Shown here one piece after another: positions 49,697 through 61,000 of a DNA stretch of 64,000 nucleotides (the first letter of the stretch is position 1; every line of letters begins with the position of its first letter). Under the pieces are notes generated by a model, which was not told the DNA's origin, searched no databases, and saw only the letters and a program-made list of their open reading frames with translations. The stretch covers positions 40,681,648-40,745,647 of the forward strand of contig CM038221.1 of assembly GCA_021442155.1 (NCBI GenBank). Reading direction: 5' to 3'. Origin of the DNA: Cymbidium sinense (Eukaryota; Streptophyta; Magnoliopsida; Asparagales; Orchidaceae). The translations under genes and the position numbers were made by a program.

Positions 49697-52600
49697 CCAT
49701 AATATAATAGTGTCATTTGACAACAACCATCCAGTCGAAGGACTCATCATAACCACATTATATGTAGTGCCCATTGGCCAAATCACACAGACAGAGGAAG
49801 CGGGCTACGTCCTTGTTGGCATGAGATTGGTTGTAAGTGAATATAGTTGTACACTTGACTTGACATTGATTTCTTTGTGAGCTAGAGTTTTCTTAATTTG
49901 TTACCTCCAAAATAATGTCGCGTAAATTGGATTGAATATATTTTATTTTAAGTTATTTACTATAAAATTTTATCTAATCATTTAAAGCTTAAAACTCATC
50001 AAATTTTGTATTCTCATTGATATTTTATTCAAGTTAGTTTGATTTGAAATTTAAACACATTTTGGTAATAGTATCTCTTCCGGTTGAAATCTCCATTTAA
50101 TACAGTCACTATCGAAGTGTGAACTATTTAATTGTTCATACTTTAATTTAAGAATTTTAATTTTAGATTGAACTCCTCCGATTGAATCATCTTTCAATAT
50201 GACCATCATTAAGATGTGAACTATTTAGGTGTTCACACTTTAATTTGAGAATTTTATTTTAGAGTGAACTCCTATGGTTGAGATTATCTTTCAACATGGT
50301 CATCATCGGGGTAGACATTATCAACTCTATTTATTTGCTACCAGAGAATTTGTTCAACGATTTATGTTTTCTTTAAATTCCTTAAGAGGTTGATCATTTA
50401 GAAGATGTTGCCAACTCAATTACGAACATTGATGATTGAGTCTATATCTAATTTGATCAATTGAATTGCATATGTGATTTTAAAAATGATATTGAATTTA
50501 GATTAATATTGACTTCAGCCTACATAATAATCTCAAACCTTATGATTGAACATTTAACATATAGGTCGGAACACATACAAATAATTAAAATATATTTTAT
50601 GTTAACCTATACAACATACCCAGACACTAAATTTATGCATTTAACATAATGTTGGAGCTCATGCAAGCATATTAAGATTTCTTGCACACTTTTGAGGCAT
50701 TGAATTTGAATTTTAATCATACATCGTAATGTGTGCAAAGCCCATCCCATTGGTTTTTTTTATGCGAATCACAATATTATAAATTTGAGGGTGAGATGAG
50801 ATTCTTGATGCGTGTATTATTTATCTCATTTGAAAATTTATGATCATTTGAATGTATTTTGATGAGATGAATTCAAATGTGAAATTGTTTCGAAATACTT
50901 TATTAATGCCTTCTATTTGTTTGTATGATGTATTGTGAATTTCGTGGTGTTAGTCTTTTAAGGTCTTGTTCGATTATTTAAAGCAACATTATGTTGTTTT
51001 CATTTAGTCCATTATTCATTAGAAATTCTAAATTCTGAAAAGACTTTGCTAGTGTCTAGTGATGAGCCTTCAAGTTTATTGCTAGTCCTATTCAATTTCA
51101 TATGATTCTTTTCAATACACTTGATGTTGGTTATAATGTAGTCCAATAGTTCATTAATAAGCCTACATGTGCTCAATTGTAAATTTTTTGTCTCATCCTT
51201 ACTTGTGAGCAAGTTATAAAATAATGTTCTTGCTCGTGGATGAGTTATCTAGCCCTCATGCAAATTCACCATTAAGTCTTGCTTCCAGCTCTATACTCCC
51301 TTATAAGTCTAGTGTTGATTCTAATTTACATTTGTTATGAGTTCATTTGGTTCTTAAATTTTAGTGAAATTTGATTTAAAACTGCAGCACATTTTGATGG
51401 TGATGACCCCTTATAACTTTCATTTTTTTTAATTCTATTTTAGTTTGGTGAGCATGTCATTACACTTCAAACTTTGTGTGCATTCAGATTCTCTCCAGTT
51501 CTTTTCAATGCAAGATATAATATTATCTAAATACTCATTATAAAGTCATGTCCGTACTCATAAGTGAACATTAAAATAACTTGAGTTCATTAGAAGGTCC
51601 TTCTGTGAATTCCATTCCAAGTAATGCCTTAGTTTTGGAAGCATATATCTAAACATGCTTCAAGCTTCATATGCTTTAACTTTTTGTTCAAAAGCAATAT
51701 ATGAAAGTTTAGGTGTTCTTTAAAATATTATATCAATGCTTGTAAGAAATCATGAGATTTGTTGAGTTTTGTTCTTGTTAGGAGACAAAAATTTAAGTTC
51801 ATTGAAAGTCTTATTTATGATGTTTAACAAGTTGTCAAGTTCCCTGTAAGATTATTCTTATTTAAAGGCTTTTAGAATTTTATATGGAGGTTTAACTCTG
51901 ATTTATCAAACAAGTTGTTCAGTCTCCTGTAAGATCATTCTTATTTAAAGACTTATAGAATTTAATATGTAGGTTTAACTTTGATTTATCTTTTTTATTT
52001 AAGTTCAATTTAAGCTCATCAATACTTTTATTTGACATTCTTTATGTCTCTCATCAGTCCAAATTATGGCAGTCTCCCGACGCCATCTCTGCATAAAAGG
52101 CAACCTCAAGAGTCTGGTTGGCCTACCTGCCATTTCTAAAAAGGCATGCACAGTTGGTGTCTTACGACATCATGGCCCGAGTCCTTACACCCATCACACT
52201 TAAAAAGCGTGCATATGACTTTAAGTATCTTCAATTTTGATTTAAATTTTAATTTTAAGCATAATTTATTTTTTGTTAAATTATTTAAATTCCCCGTCAT
52301 TCTGAACTTTAGCAATCTCTTGGCATTACATCGGGAGCTTGGTTGATCTACCACGCTAAAGACATATATTGGTGTCTTTGCCACATGATGTTTTCACACC
52401 TATCACACTTAAAAAAGTATGCATAGATCTTCAAATACTTTGGAAGATACTTCAGGCATGATGGTATCTTTTCAACCAAAAAGTTGTATGAAAAATACCG
52501 GATCTTTATTAGAGGAAAATGACAGAAATGCAGGTCATTGACATTATTGCGTGGCATGGATAGATTATGCATTCAGTGGGTAAAATTTTTATACAATTGT

Positions 52601-54345
52601 TGGTCAACAAGATTCAACAGTTTACCAAAATCAGAAGAACCTGTTAGGCCATTATAATGGAGGCTGATTTTTGTGATGGTACCTAAGTTTCCAAGGTCAA
52701 TAAATAAAACTATAAAATTAGTTTACACTAAAATCAATACTATAAGGTTCTTCAACGCATCGATTTATTTGGGAATCATCCAATAAAAATATTATTCAAG
52801 ATTATTTCCCGTAAGAAGTTTAGTAGTCAAAGCTCCAGAGAAGTAAATCCTTTTAGAGATGATCTTGATTGATTTAAGATAGCACATGATTCTAAGCTTC
52901 GGAGAGAGCCACACCAAACCAATTGCAAGGTTCTCTGCCAAGTGTATTCCAATCTCAAAGATCTGCAAGAGGGTCTTCTAATATTTCTCTCTTAAAAATC
53001 AGAAGCATATAAACCTCTTCATGTTACAAGTATTCACAGGGAAAAAAAATTGTTGCCATGGATGGTAAAGAGAAGAAGAAATTGAAGCCCTGGTGGCTTC
53101 ATCTTTACTTATGATTCCTTTATATCCAATGGATCTCTCAAAATTAAAAAAGAAAATTCAAGAAATAAGGCACAGGAAAAGTAGCATTTTCTATTCAAAT
53201 CAAAGCAAACAATATGTTTCTTAACACTGGACTGGAATGTAAGAATTGTGCTGCTTGAGCAGCAGTAGCACATGGCTCAATTTCGTTCCCTATAGGAGAT
53301 AAAGAAAAGCACGGTGTGATGAGGTGAGCTGAGAGGTAAGCTTGGGCTGGAGGTGATGTTTGTAAGATCGAGATGAAGGGAGAGCTACTGTGGATGAGTA
53401 GAAGGGAGATGTAGGGGGCTCGAGTAGGTAGGAGAGAGGAGAGAGTAGAGAGGAGTTCGGTTGGGTGGGGAGGCATGATAAGGCTGGTGGAGAGTTTGGC
53501 CCAGTGAAGTAGTGAAGTGATGAGAGGGAGAGAGGTGAGAGATAGAGGGATCAACTTGAGCTAGGGGTTCGACACAATGAAGTGCTGAGAGGAATAGATG
53601 AATTTAGCGTTTCTGCATGGACTTGGCTGGAGGGTTGAGCGGCTCACGTGAGTGGATCATACATGGAAGCCTCTAATTGGCCACTATGGGCGATTAGGTA
53701 TGGGCAAGGGTGGCTACAAATATCAAGTAGTTGACCTGGGCAGGATTAAGCGGTAATTAGGATGTTTGTCTCGAAATGTCAGTCTCAGCAAAATATTTTG
53801 TGTGAAAACTCTAGGTGCTATGAGTATCTGTCTTAGGTAAATTTGATATTTTGGATGTAACGATATGATTCATTTCACGATTAGAGGTCGTTTGCTCAAG
53901 TTCGACATCAAATTAGGCTAATTTCAATTATAAATGCATGTTGCTGCATTCGATCACCTGACACTCGTATAGATTTGTTTGAATCGATTGTGGATAGTCT
54001 CATTAGAAAGATTGTAATGTTTTGACACTAACATCATGATCAATTTCACAAACGGAGATTGTTTGGGTATCGTCATAGCCTCCCAACTTCATTTTGCAAG
54101 CAGGCTTGTTGATGATTCTTCTTCACCATTGGTTGATAGTCAGATTGCATGAGATATATATTTCGATCAATTTTGACATTTTAAATGCATCGGTGAAGTC
54201 AGCTTGTCAATTAGGAGCCATTTTAACCAGTTTTAGTGTTGATCGATGTGTTTTGACTTTGATTTGTGCGGCATTACATCCGTAGTCCGTCGAGAATCGC
54301 CATAATTGCTTGATTTGACTTGTATAGCTTATGTGGAGGTCAACA
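49697..54345 (-). mobile_element. Old Tat 5' LTR, segment 3 (LTR start)
   Basis: Minus-oriented LTR sequence. At 49850-49890, GACTTGACATTGATTTCTTT and GTTTTCTTAATTTGTT match 24960-25005 reversed. 52060-52190 matches block B reversed (GGCAACCTCAAGAG, AAAGGCATGCACAG, GTGTCTTACGACAT). The G-rich 53280-53560 matches the C-rich 19750-20060 reversed. 53880-54290 (AGAGGTCGTTTGCTCAAG) matches about 19510 reversed. AGGTCAACA at 54337-54345 is the reversed LTR start TGTTGACCT. A ~125-bp tandem pair lies at 50085-50330. The full LTR sums to about 5.26 kb over three segments. Confidence 0.82.
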
Positions 54346-55896
54346 TCTAAAATCTAGTAAAACTAAATCTAATATTAATAAAGCAACTTAGTTAACTATT
54401 AAATTCAAAATATTCAAATAAAATTTATCATTTAAAAATTAAATCAAAACTCATCTACCATCCTCAATTGTTTATTAAGGATGACAAATTGAGAAAAATT
54501 TTAGATCATAAAGGAGTCAATATTAAGTCAAGTGTATCTCTATGTTCACTCTCAATAAATCTTACGCTATAAGGACATGACTTTGTATTTTCTGTCTGCA
54601 TGATACCACTATTAAAAATAATAGTTATAACTAGAGTTCTCTCATAAAATTATTTGGCCCCTCAATGGCTTCACTAAATTATGGTCATTATTATTGACTG
54701 TAAGTTCCCTAATGACTCTATTTTTAACTTGTGAATTATATAATGTACTTGATAAAACAAAAATAGGGCCACACATGAATCGAGCAATCAACAAGCTACT
54801 CATGGTTCAGCTCGATCAGAGCTCATTCATGATCATTTGATTAGCTAATCAAACAAGCTTGTATACTTTTTATAAATAGTTGATTGCTAAATGAACAAGC
54901 TTGAGCAGCTTGTCATTCGGTTCATTTATGTTCATGAACATTATTTTTTCAAGCTCATGAATAAGCTCGTTAAGGAGCTCGATTATGTCTCGATACAACT
55001 CAATTAAGGTTATTTGTGAAGAGTATTGTTTAAATTTTTATTTTTTAGGCTCACTAAGCTTTAATTAATACAACTCATGTATTTTTCCTCAATAAGCTGG
55101 TTGTGACCAAACTCAATTAAGGCTTGATTAAAACTCATTTATTTCATTAAACGAGCTACTCGCTAATAAGCTCAATAATCTAATTTGAATCGAGCTCGTG
55201 AACAAACTCGAATTAAGCTCGAGCTAGATATAGTAAACAAGCTCAAGCTTGGACAACATCCTAAAAAGCTCGAATTGAGCTAGAGCTTGATGATGATAGA
55301 TAAGCTTGAACTCAAACATGCACATGCTCAGCTCGACTCAGTTCATTTGCTGCCTTAATAAAAAAACCCTCTATTAGCTAAGGTGAACTTATAATTGATT
55401 TCTTAAACAAATATTAACCTAGGTCTATAAGGTTCCCTTGGACAAAACAACTTACGGGTGTTGATAAGAATCTTTTGGTTAGGTTTGGGTCTACTACCTC
55501 CTCTGACTAAGTAAACTAGGGGCCATGATAACTTGAGATGATAGAACCATTGGATCTTGCACGGGCATGTCATTATTTACCCAACAATCACTTTAAGTTA
55601 AGAATAATGAATTTTCTCAAATTATAAACCTAACATGCTATTATTATAAGCTAAGTAAATAATGACCTAACAGCTAGGCTTAATTGAAAGATCTCTCTAG
55701 CCCCAAAGAAGAGTAATTAATCATATTTGCTTGCACCTATAAGAAACCTGGAACTAGATATAATGTTCTCACAAAATTGAAGGCAAAATCTCTATGCGGT
55801 GTCTTACATACAATCTCATCAGCCTTTCAAAAATTTGATTGTCACAAATCAAAACTCTCTTCACTGAAAGCTGAGCATGAATTTTTGGACCCCCAT
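54346..55896 (+). mobile_element. Tat LTR 3' fragment, plus orientation
   Basis: A diverged copy of the last ~950 bp of the Tat LTR (about 24830-25724). Matches include GATGACAAATTGAGAAAA, CATAAAGGAGTCAATATTAA, ATTAGCTAAGGTGAACTTAT, CTATAAGGTTCCCTTGGA and GCACCTATAAGAAACCTGGA, ending in TTTTTGGACCCCCATA. A hAT-like MITE splits it (54764-55357). It directly abuts the start of the older minus LTR, so the minus element probably inserted into it. Confidence 0.75.
54764..55357. mobile_element. hAT-like MITE rich in AGCTCG motifs
   Basis: 594 bp with imperfect terminal inverted repeats: left TAGGGCCACACATGAATCG, right (reversed) TAAGGCAGCAAATGAACTG. Flanks AACAAAAA and ATAAAAAA could be a decayed 8-bp TSD. 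The interior repeats CAAGCTCG/AGCTCGAG words. Its absence at the same position in the other LTR copies (for example near 25220) confirms an insertion. Confidence 0.75.
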
Positions 55897-57003
55897 AATG
55901 ACCTTTAAATGTCCTAATAACATTAGCATTAGAGTTACTATGGCCTCTAAACTAAACATCCTAGTTCACAAAGACCCTCTTCTTTACAACCCTAAACCCT
56001 AAACATCATGAATTGCTTAATAACAACCCTAATGATCACCTAAGTCAATTTCACTATATAATCTTTGACTATTATAATATTTATATGCATAAATATGTAA
56101 CATTAGTCATTAAATAATTTAGTTCATCAAAAGATTAAAAAATAATTCATATCATTTTAATCAAAATGATTAAAAAAGAATAAATAAAGAGTCCCGACCA
56201 TCCACTATGAATATGTTAGGTGCAAGAGATGTTGAGCATAAGCAATGGCGAGCTTGAAATAGAAAGCAATAGCTCATGGTTAGATGACTTATTTTTTAAA
56301 TGATGGCTTGATGATGTGCTCAAGGGGAAGAAGTAATGAATTATTTTCTTAATTATCTTTGTTCATGTTAAGGTAAAACTTTAATCTTGTTTTCTTCCTT
56401 AAAAGTTATGTTATACAATAAGCTATAAGGAATGTTTTGGATTGTAGAAGGCTATATGTTGAGATTTATATAAATAAGATAAAATATTGTACTATATAAT
56501 AAAAAACCCTAATTCTTCTTAAAAATCTAAAATTTTATTAAAATAATTATTTGGGCCCCTTGATTCTTTTTTTTATAAATAGATTAAATTTTTGTTGTTC
56601 CTCCATCATAAATTTCAAAATACATTCATGATGATACATAAATTTTAAAATATGTTATATTTTTCAGAATTTAGATACTAAACACAAATCCTATGTATGT
56701 ATTTATATATGTAAAATCTAAAATTTGATATTTACTTATATTGAGAAATAAATATTAGATTTTATCTATAATGAAGTAATCATTTAATACTATTAAATAC
56801 AAAGATTGAGAGAGATAAATTATAATCTTTTTTAATAATCATAAATTTTACTTTTTTATATTACTAAATTCTAATAAAAAATTTACAATTATAAATATTA
56901 TTCTAAAATTTGGATAAAAAAGGTTGAAGAAATTTTTGATAATTTATTTGTACTCCTAAATTTTTTTTTTTTTACACCCCCATGGATTTCAGCTATTTCG
57001 TTT
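55897..57003. other. AT-rich intergenic DNA
   Basis: No gene or repeat end was recognised. There is one small run of telomere-like words at 55995-56010 (ACCCTAAACCCTAAAC), too short to matter. Confidence 0.45.
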
Positions 57004-57005
57004 CA

Positions 57006-57341
57006 GTGGCGGAGCCACAATTGGGGCAATGGGGCTATGGGGGAAGATATAAAAGATTATATTTAAAAAAAAAATATATATATATATATATAATTATATT
57101 AATTGTAATATAATATAATAATTAATATTATTAATTGTACATAACAATATACAATATAATTATATACAGTTATATAATTATATATATTGAAAATAACATA
57201 TTTAATAATATTAATAGTAGAATATTATATAATAGTTTAAAAATACGAGGACTCAAATAAAAAATTATAGGTGACACTTGTGAATTTTTCATATTTTAAA
57301 ATTGCCTATACCAATTTAAAATTATTAATTTGTGCCCCGCT

Positions 57342-57384
<43 letters not shown>

Positions 57385-57394
57385 GCTCCGCCTC
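57006..57394. mobile_element. Possible MITE with GGCGGAGCCA ends
   Basis: The left end CAGTGGCGGAGCCACAATTG and right end TTTTGGCTCCGCCTC are inverted (GGCGGAGCCA core), about 390 bp apart. The interior is AT-rich with TA microsatellites (57072-57092 and 57343-57380). CAGTGGCGGAGCCA-type ends are common in plant non-autonomous DNA transposons. No clear TSD was seen. Confidence 0.55.
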
Positions 57395-57403
57395 TTTAAT
57401 TAA

Positions 57404-57636
57404 GGGAAATTTACATGCATACCACGCAATTCTTCTGCATTTACATATTTCACACCCAAACTTGAATATTTACAAACCAAGACTTTCCTATCCAAAAAAA
57501 AAGTGTATTTTCACTTGAAAAAAATTGTATTTTTGATGTAATAATAAAGATTTAGGTCTTTATTTAAGTAAAATTAAAGTTTGGATGTGAAATACATAAA
57601 TTCATAAGAATTGCGTGGTATGTATGTAAATCCCCC
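57404..57636. mobile_element. Mutator-type MITE, 233 bp, perfect 9-bp TSD
   Basis: Long terminal inverted repeats of about 60 bp: left GGGAAATTTACATGCATACC then ACGCAATTCTTCTGCATTTA; right (reversed) GGGGGATTTACATACATACC then ACGCAATTCTTATGAATTTA, continuing to a shared TATTTCACAYCCAAACTT. The target repeat TTTAATTAA occurs at 57395-57403 and 57637-57645. Long TIRs and a 9-bp TSD are diagnostic of Mutator-like elements. Confidence 0.92.
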
Positions 57637-57645
57637 TTTAATTAA

Positions 57646-58017
57646 TTTCTTACAAACTTAAATCTATCATTTTATAATTTTACATGATTCAAGTATTTTA
57701 TTGAAAGATGATTAAGATTTTAAATTATTCAGTTGTCTCAATAATGATTTATTATAATTATTATAATAATTAAATTTCATTTTTTAAATGCTGAATAAAC
57801 AAATAATAGCATATAAGTACATTTACATAATGTTTTCTAAACTACACTTGAACAGCATTAAGGTGTTCCAGCACCTTAGAACTCCTTTCGGAATTCCAGT
57901 GCAGATATTATTATATTCACCACCGGGTTTATGCCATTGGTGGTGAAATAAATTAAATAATAAATATAAATAATAAAAATATTAAAAAATACAAATTTTT
58001 TTTTTTTGAGGAATATT
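57646..58017. other. 3' flank of the 22-exon gene
   Basis: AT-rich sequence downstream of the minus-strand stop at 58018. A short inverted pair GGTGTTCCAGCACC lies at 57872, and GGTGGTGAAATAAA near 57938. No gene was seen. Confidence 0.4.
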
Positions 58018-61000
58018 TCAGCTAAGTATGGAACGTGCCTCGACCACTGATCTTGGAGGTTCTAAATCTTTGTCATGGATAGAGTTTCCAAGCAGTGTCT
58101 GCATTTCTGAGGCGAACACATCATCCAATATCTGCAATGATTTCAGCATCTTACAGCATTAGAACTTTTTTAATCTAAGGGCCTGCTTGGGATCATTTTT
58201 TTTTTTTGTGTTTTTTTATTTCTGTTTTTATGTTTTATGTTTGTTTAATTTATTTTTAATTTTTTTTTATTTTTGATAATAAATTACATTGTTTAAAAAA
58301 AAAACTCAAAACACTTTTAAATATTCAAAAGTTCATATTTTTAGCTTGGATTAATCCATTACAAGTAGATTGACCTTAAAAAGTTCATATTTTTCTAACG
58401 GAAAGTTTCTCTCCATCTATTTTTATCTTAAAAATAACAGAAGATAGAGAGATAAGGCGAAGAGAAGAGCTCACCCCAAGAACATAACTAGAACCAGATC
58501 CTCGATACCATATCCTGTTCTCCTTCCGGCTCTCAAGAAAGCTTAGCACAGTCTAATAAAGAACAGCCCAAAAACATTAGAATGCCACAGGAAATACTTC
58601 ATGGAAGAAGATAAATAAGTATTTCTTTTTGCAGCAAACTTATTACCTGTCCCATTTTATCCCAGAACTCCCTGCATATTTCTACAAAAATCTTGCTAGT
58701 GAAAACAGCATGCAGATTTCTAACAGAATCAGTCAGCTGCATGCACAGAGCTTGCATCCTTTCACGGATCTCAGCCTCTCCCTTCGTCTCCTTGGTTTCT
58801 TCAAGAATTTTCTTCAGCCTTGTGCTTCTGTTCGCTTCAATCTAGAAATTGATCATATTGTTAGTATTGTTTTCCATAATGATTGCAAGAAATAAATTGA
58901 AGTAGAATAATGATTATGAAACAAACATTATTAGTAAGCATCTTTATGATAGCTTGCTTATAGTTCTTGTAATTTGTCCTTAACATGATAGTGATTCCAT
59001 TAGTCCTCTCTCCAAAGTTTTCATTTCCATTGGCAAGTGTGAAAAATGAGGCAGAACACTTTAGGACTTCTTCTACCCTGCTGTGGTGAACGTCGAGTAT
59101 TCTTTTCATGGTGTTAAGGAAAATTCCCAACTGTCACAACAAAACAATACAAACTATGTTAAACAAAATAAACTCGATTTTTTTTTTTTTAAAACTCAGT
59201 AAACATTGGTTTCTGTTCATCACTTAGGATTAGGGGTGTGTTCGAGCTCGGCTCGAAAATCGGTAATTCAGCTCGAGCTCGAGTCGTGGCTCGAAAGTTT
59301 CGAGTTCGAGCGGTCGAGTCGAATCGAGCAGGCTCGATCCGGCCGTGAAACGAGCGGCTCGAAATCCAAGCGGTTCGAAATCCAACGAACCGGCTCGAAA
59401 TGCAGCAGGCGGCTCGTTCGTTAGGGAATTAATCTCGCGTCGAATTAATGGACGGCGATCTGTTTTGGGCTCGCTGCCGGGCGAGCGGGCGCGTTGCCGA
59501 TCATTGCGAGCCACGGTTCGGCTCGTAAATTCGAGCACATTTTACTCGAAAATCATTTCGTTTGCTTAGTCGATCTCGATTCGAGCCCCGTTGAGCTTTC
59601 GGCAGCGATCTTGCTAATTTCTCAGCCCTACTTAGGATACCTCATTTGGAACAGTATAAGCTGCTGTAGATTGCCTTCTTGTTAGCTTCTGGACATGCTT
59701 CTCAATCTTCTTTGGAACTCCATCTTTTAGAGGCATGAGGACTTCACTGTATTGTTTTTCCAAGGCCTTTATTATCGCTCGTTCGATATGAGTGACAGCC
59801 TGAGAAGATTATTCTTGCTTCAGGATCGAAGAGATTCAAGTAAAGAAGAGAATGCATTAATGGTGCCATGGCTTTCTTACACTTTCTAAGCTTAGCAAGT
59901 ATTCTGGCCATCTGTTGACCACTACCTTGTACTCATTTATGCTATCCCTGATGTGATCGTACAAGTCCTCCACGAAAGGGGATGTGGCATAATTAGTAGA
60001 GATTCCAGAGCATGAAATCTGCAAATATTTTAAGATAGAATATATTATTCATAAATTTCAAACTATTTGTAATGCAATTCCATATGGAGACTTAACCATC
60101 TCGGCTTTGCAAAGTTCAACTAGCTGGTATTGAGCATCCTTGATCCAGATCTCTATGTAATAATGGAATAGATCTCTTGAGATTACTCCACCATGAACCG
60201 TGCTGTTGACCATCAATTATAAAACTGAAAGTTGGTTAACAAACACATGAAAAACAGTCTGATCTTCAAAAATCAAAATGAAAAATTTTACATGCCTGAT
60301 ATTCCATGAATTGAGATCTCTTTCAAAATCAGCAGTAACAACTAGCAGTTCAATTACATGTGCAGCTGGTTTGGGAGGTGGAAAAGCTGATAGGAAGTTC
60401 CTAAGCCTCTGACAGAGCTGAACACTATATATAGAAGCAGCTGTATTCGGGAGATCAATGCAGCTGGCCAGAGAAATACTTATTATGAAACAAAACTTGA
60501 GGTTTTGAGCTCATTGTTTCAAGGCGCATTGCTATGAACAATACCTGGGGAGTATGTTCTGGCTCTGAATTTTTATGTCAGCCTGAATCTCGCTGCTTAT
60601 ATTCAAACATAAGGTCCTCATTTTAGAATAAGCAGTTGAGATAGTGATTGGTTCTGTGACATCACAGTTGGCTGACATAAATTCTTCTGTGTCTACCAAA
60701 TATCTTCTGCACCTCTTTGCTGCAGCAGTCTTTAGAAGGAAATCACATTAAATAAATTCTTCTGAAATATAGACAAGAGGTAAAGAAAGGCAAACATATT
60801 GAAATGTGAAATACAAATTCAAAGTAATGGCTTTATCCTGCAAAGTTAAAAAATCAAATACTTAACTTGACAGCTTATATAGCTTACCTTGAAATAGTTT
60901 CTCAATATATTTTGAGCTTCTTGGGAGAGTATATCATAAAGAAGGCTGAAGAGTTTTACTGCAGGAGTTAATGCAGGTGAAGCAGTTTCTGGAATTGGAC

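Noticed and set aside
49694..49880. An open plus-strand stretch with a donor-like GTTGTAAGTG looked like an exon split by the CRM-like insertion
   Set aside because: It aligns with the reverse complement of the Tat LTR (about 24960-25150), so it is old LTR sequence.
55990..56015. Telomere-like CCCTAAACCCTAAAC
   Set aside because: Only about two units; expected by chance in plant DNA.
59206..59569. Several Arg/Ser/Glu-rich ORFs on both strands
   Set aside because: They lie inside the hAT MITE and reflect its CGAG repeats.
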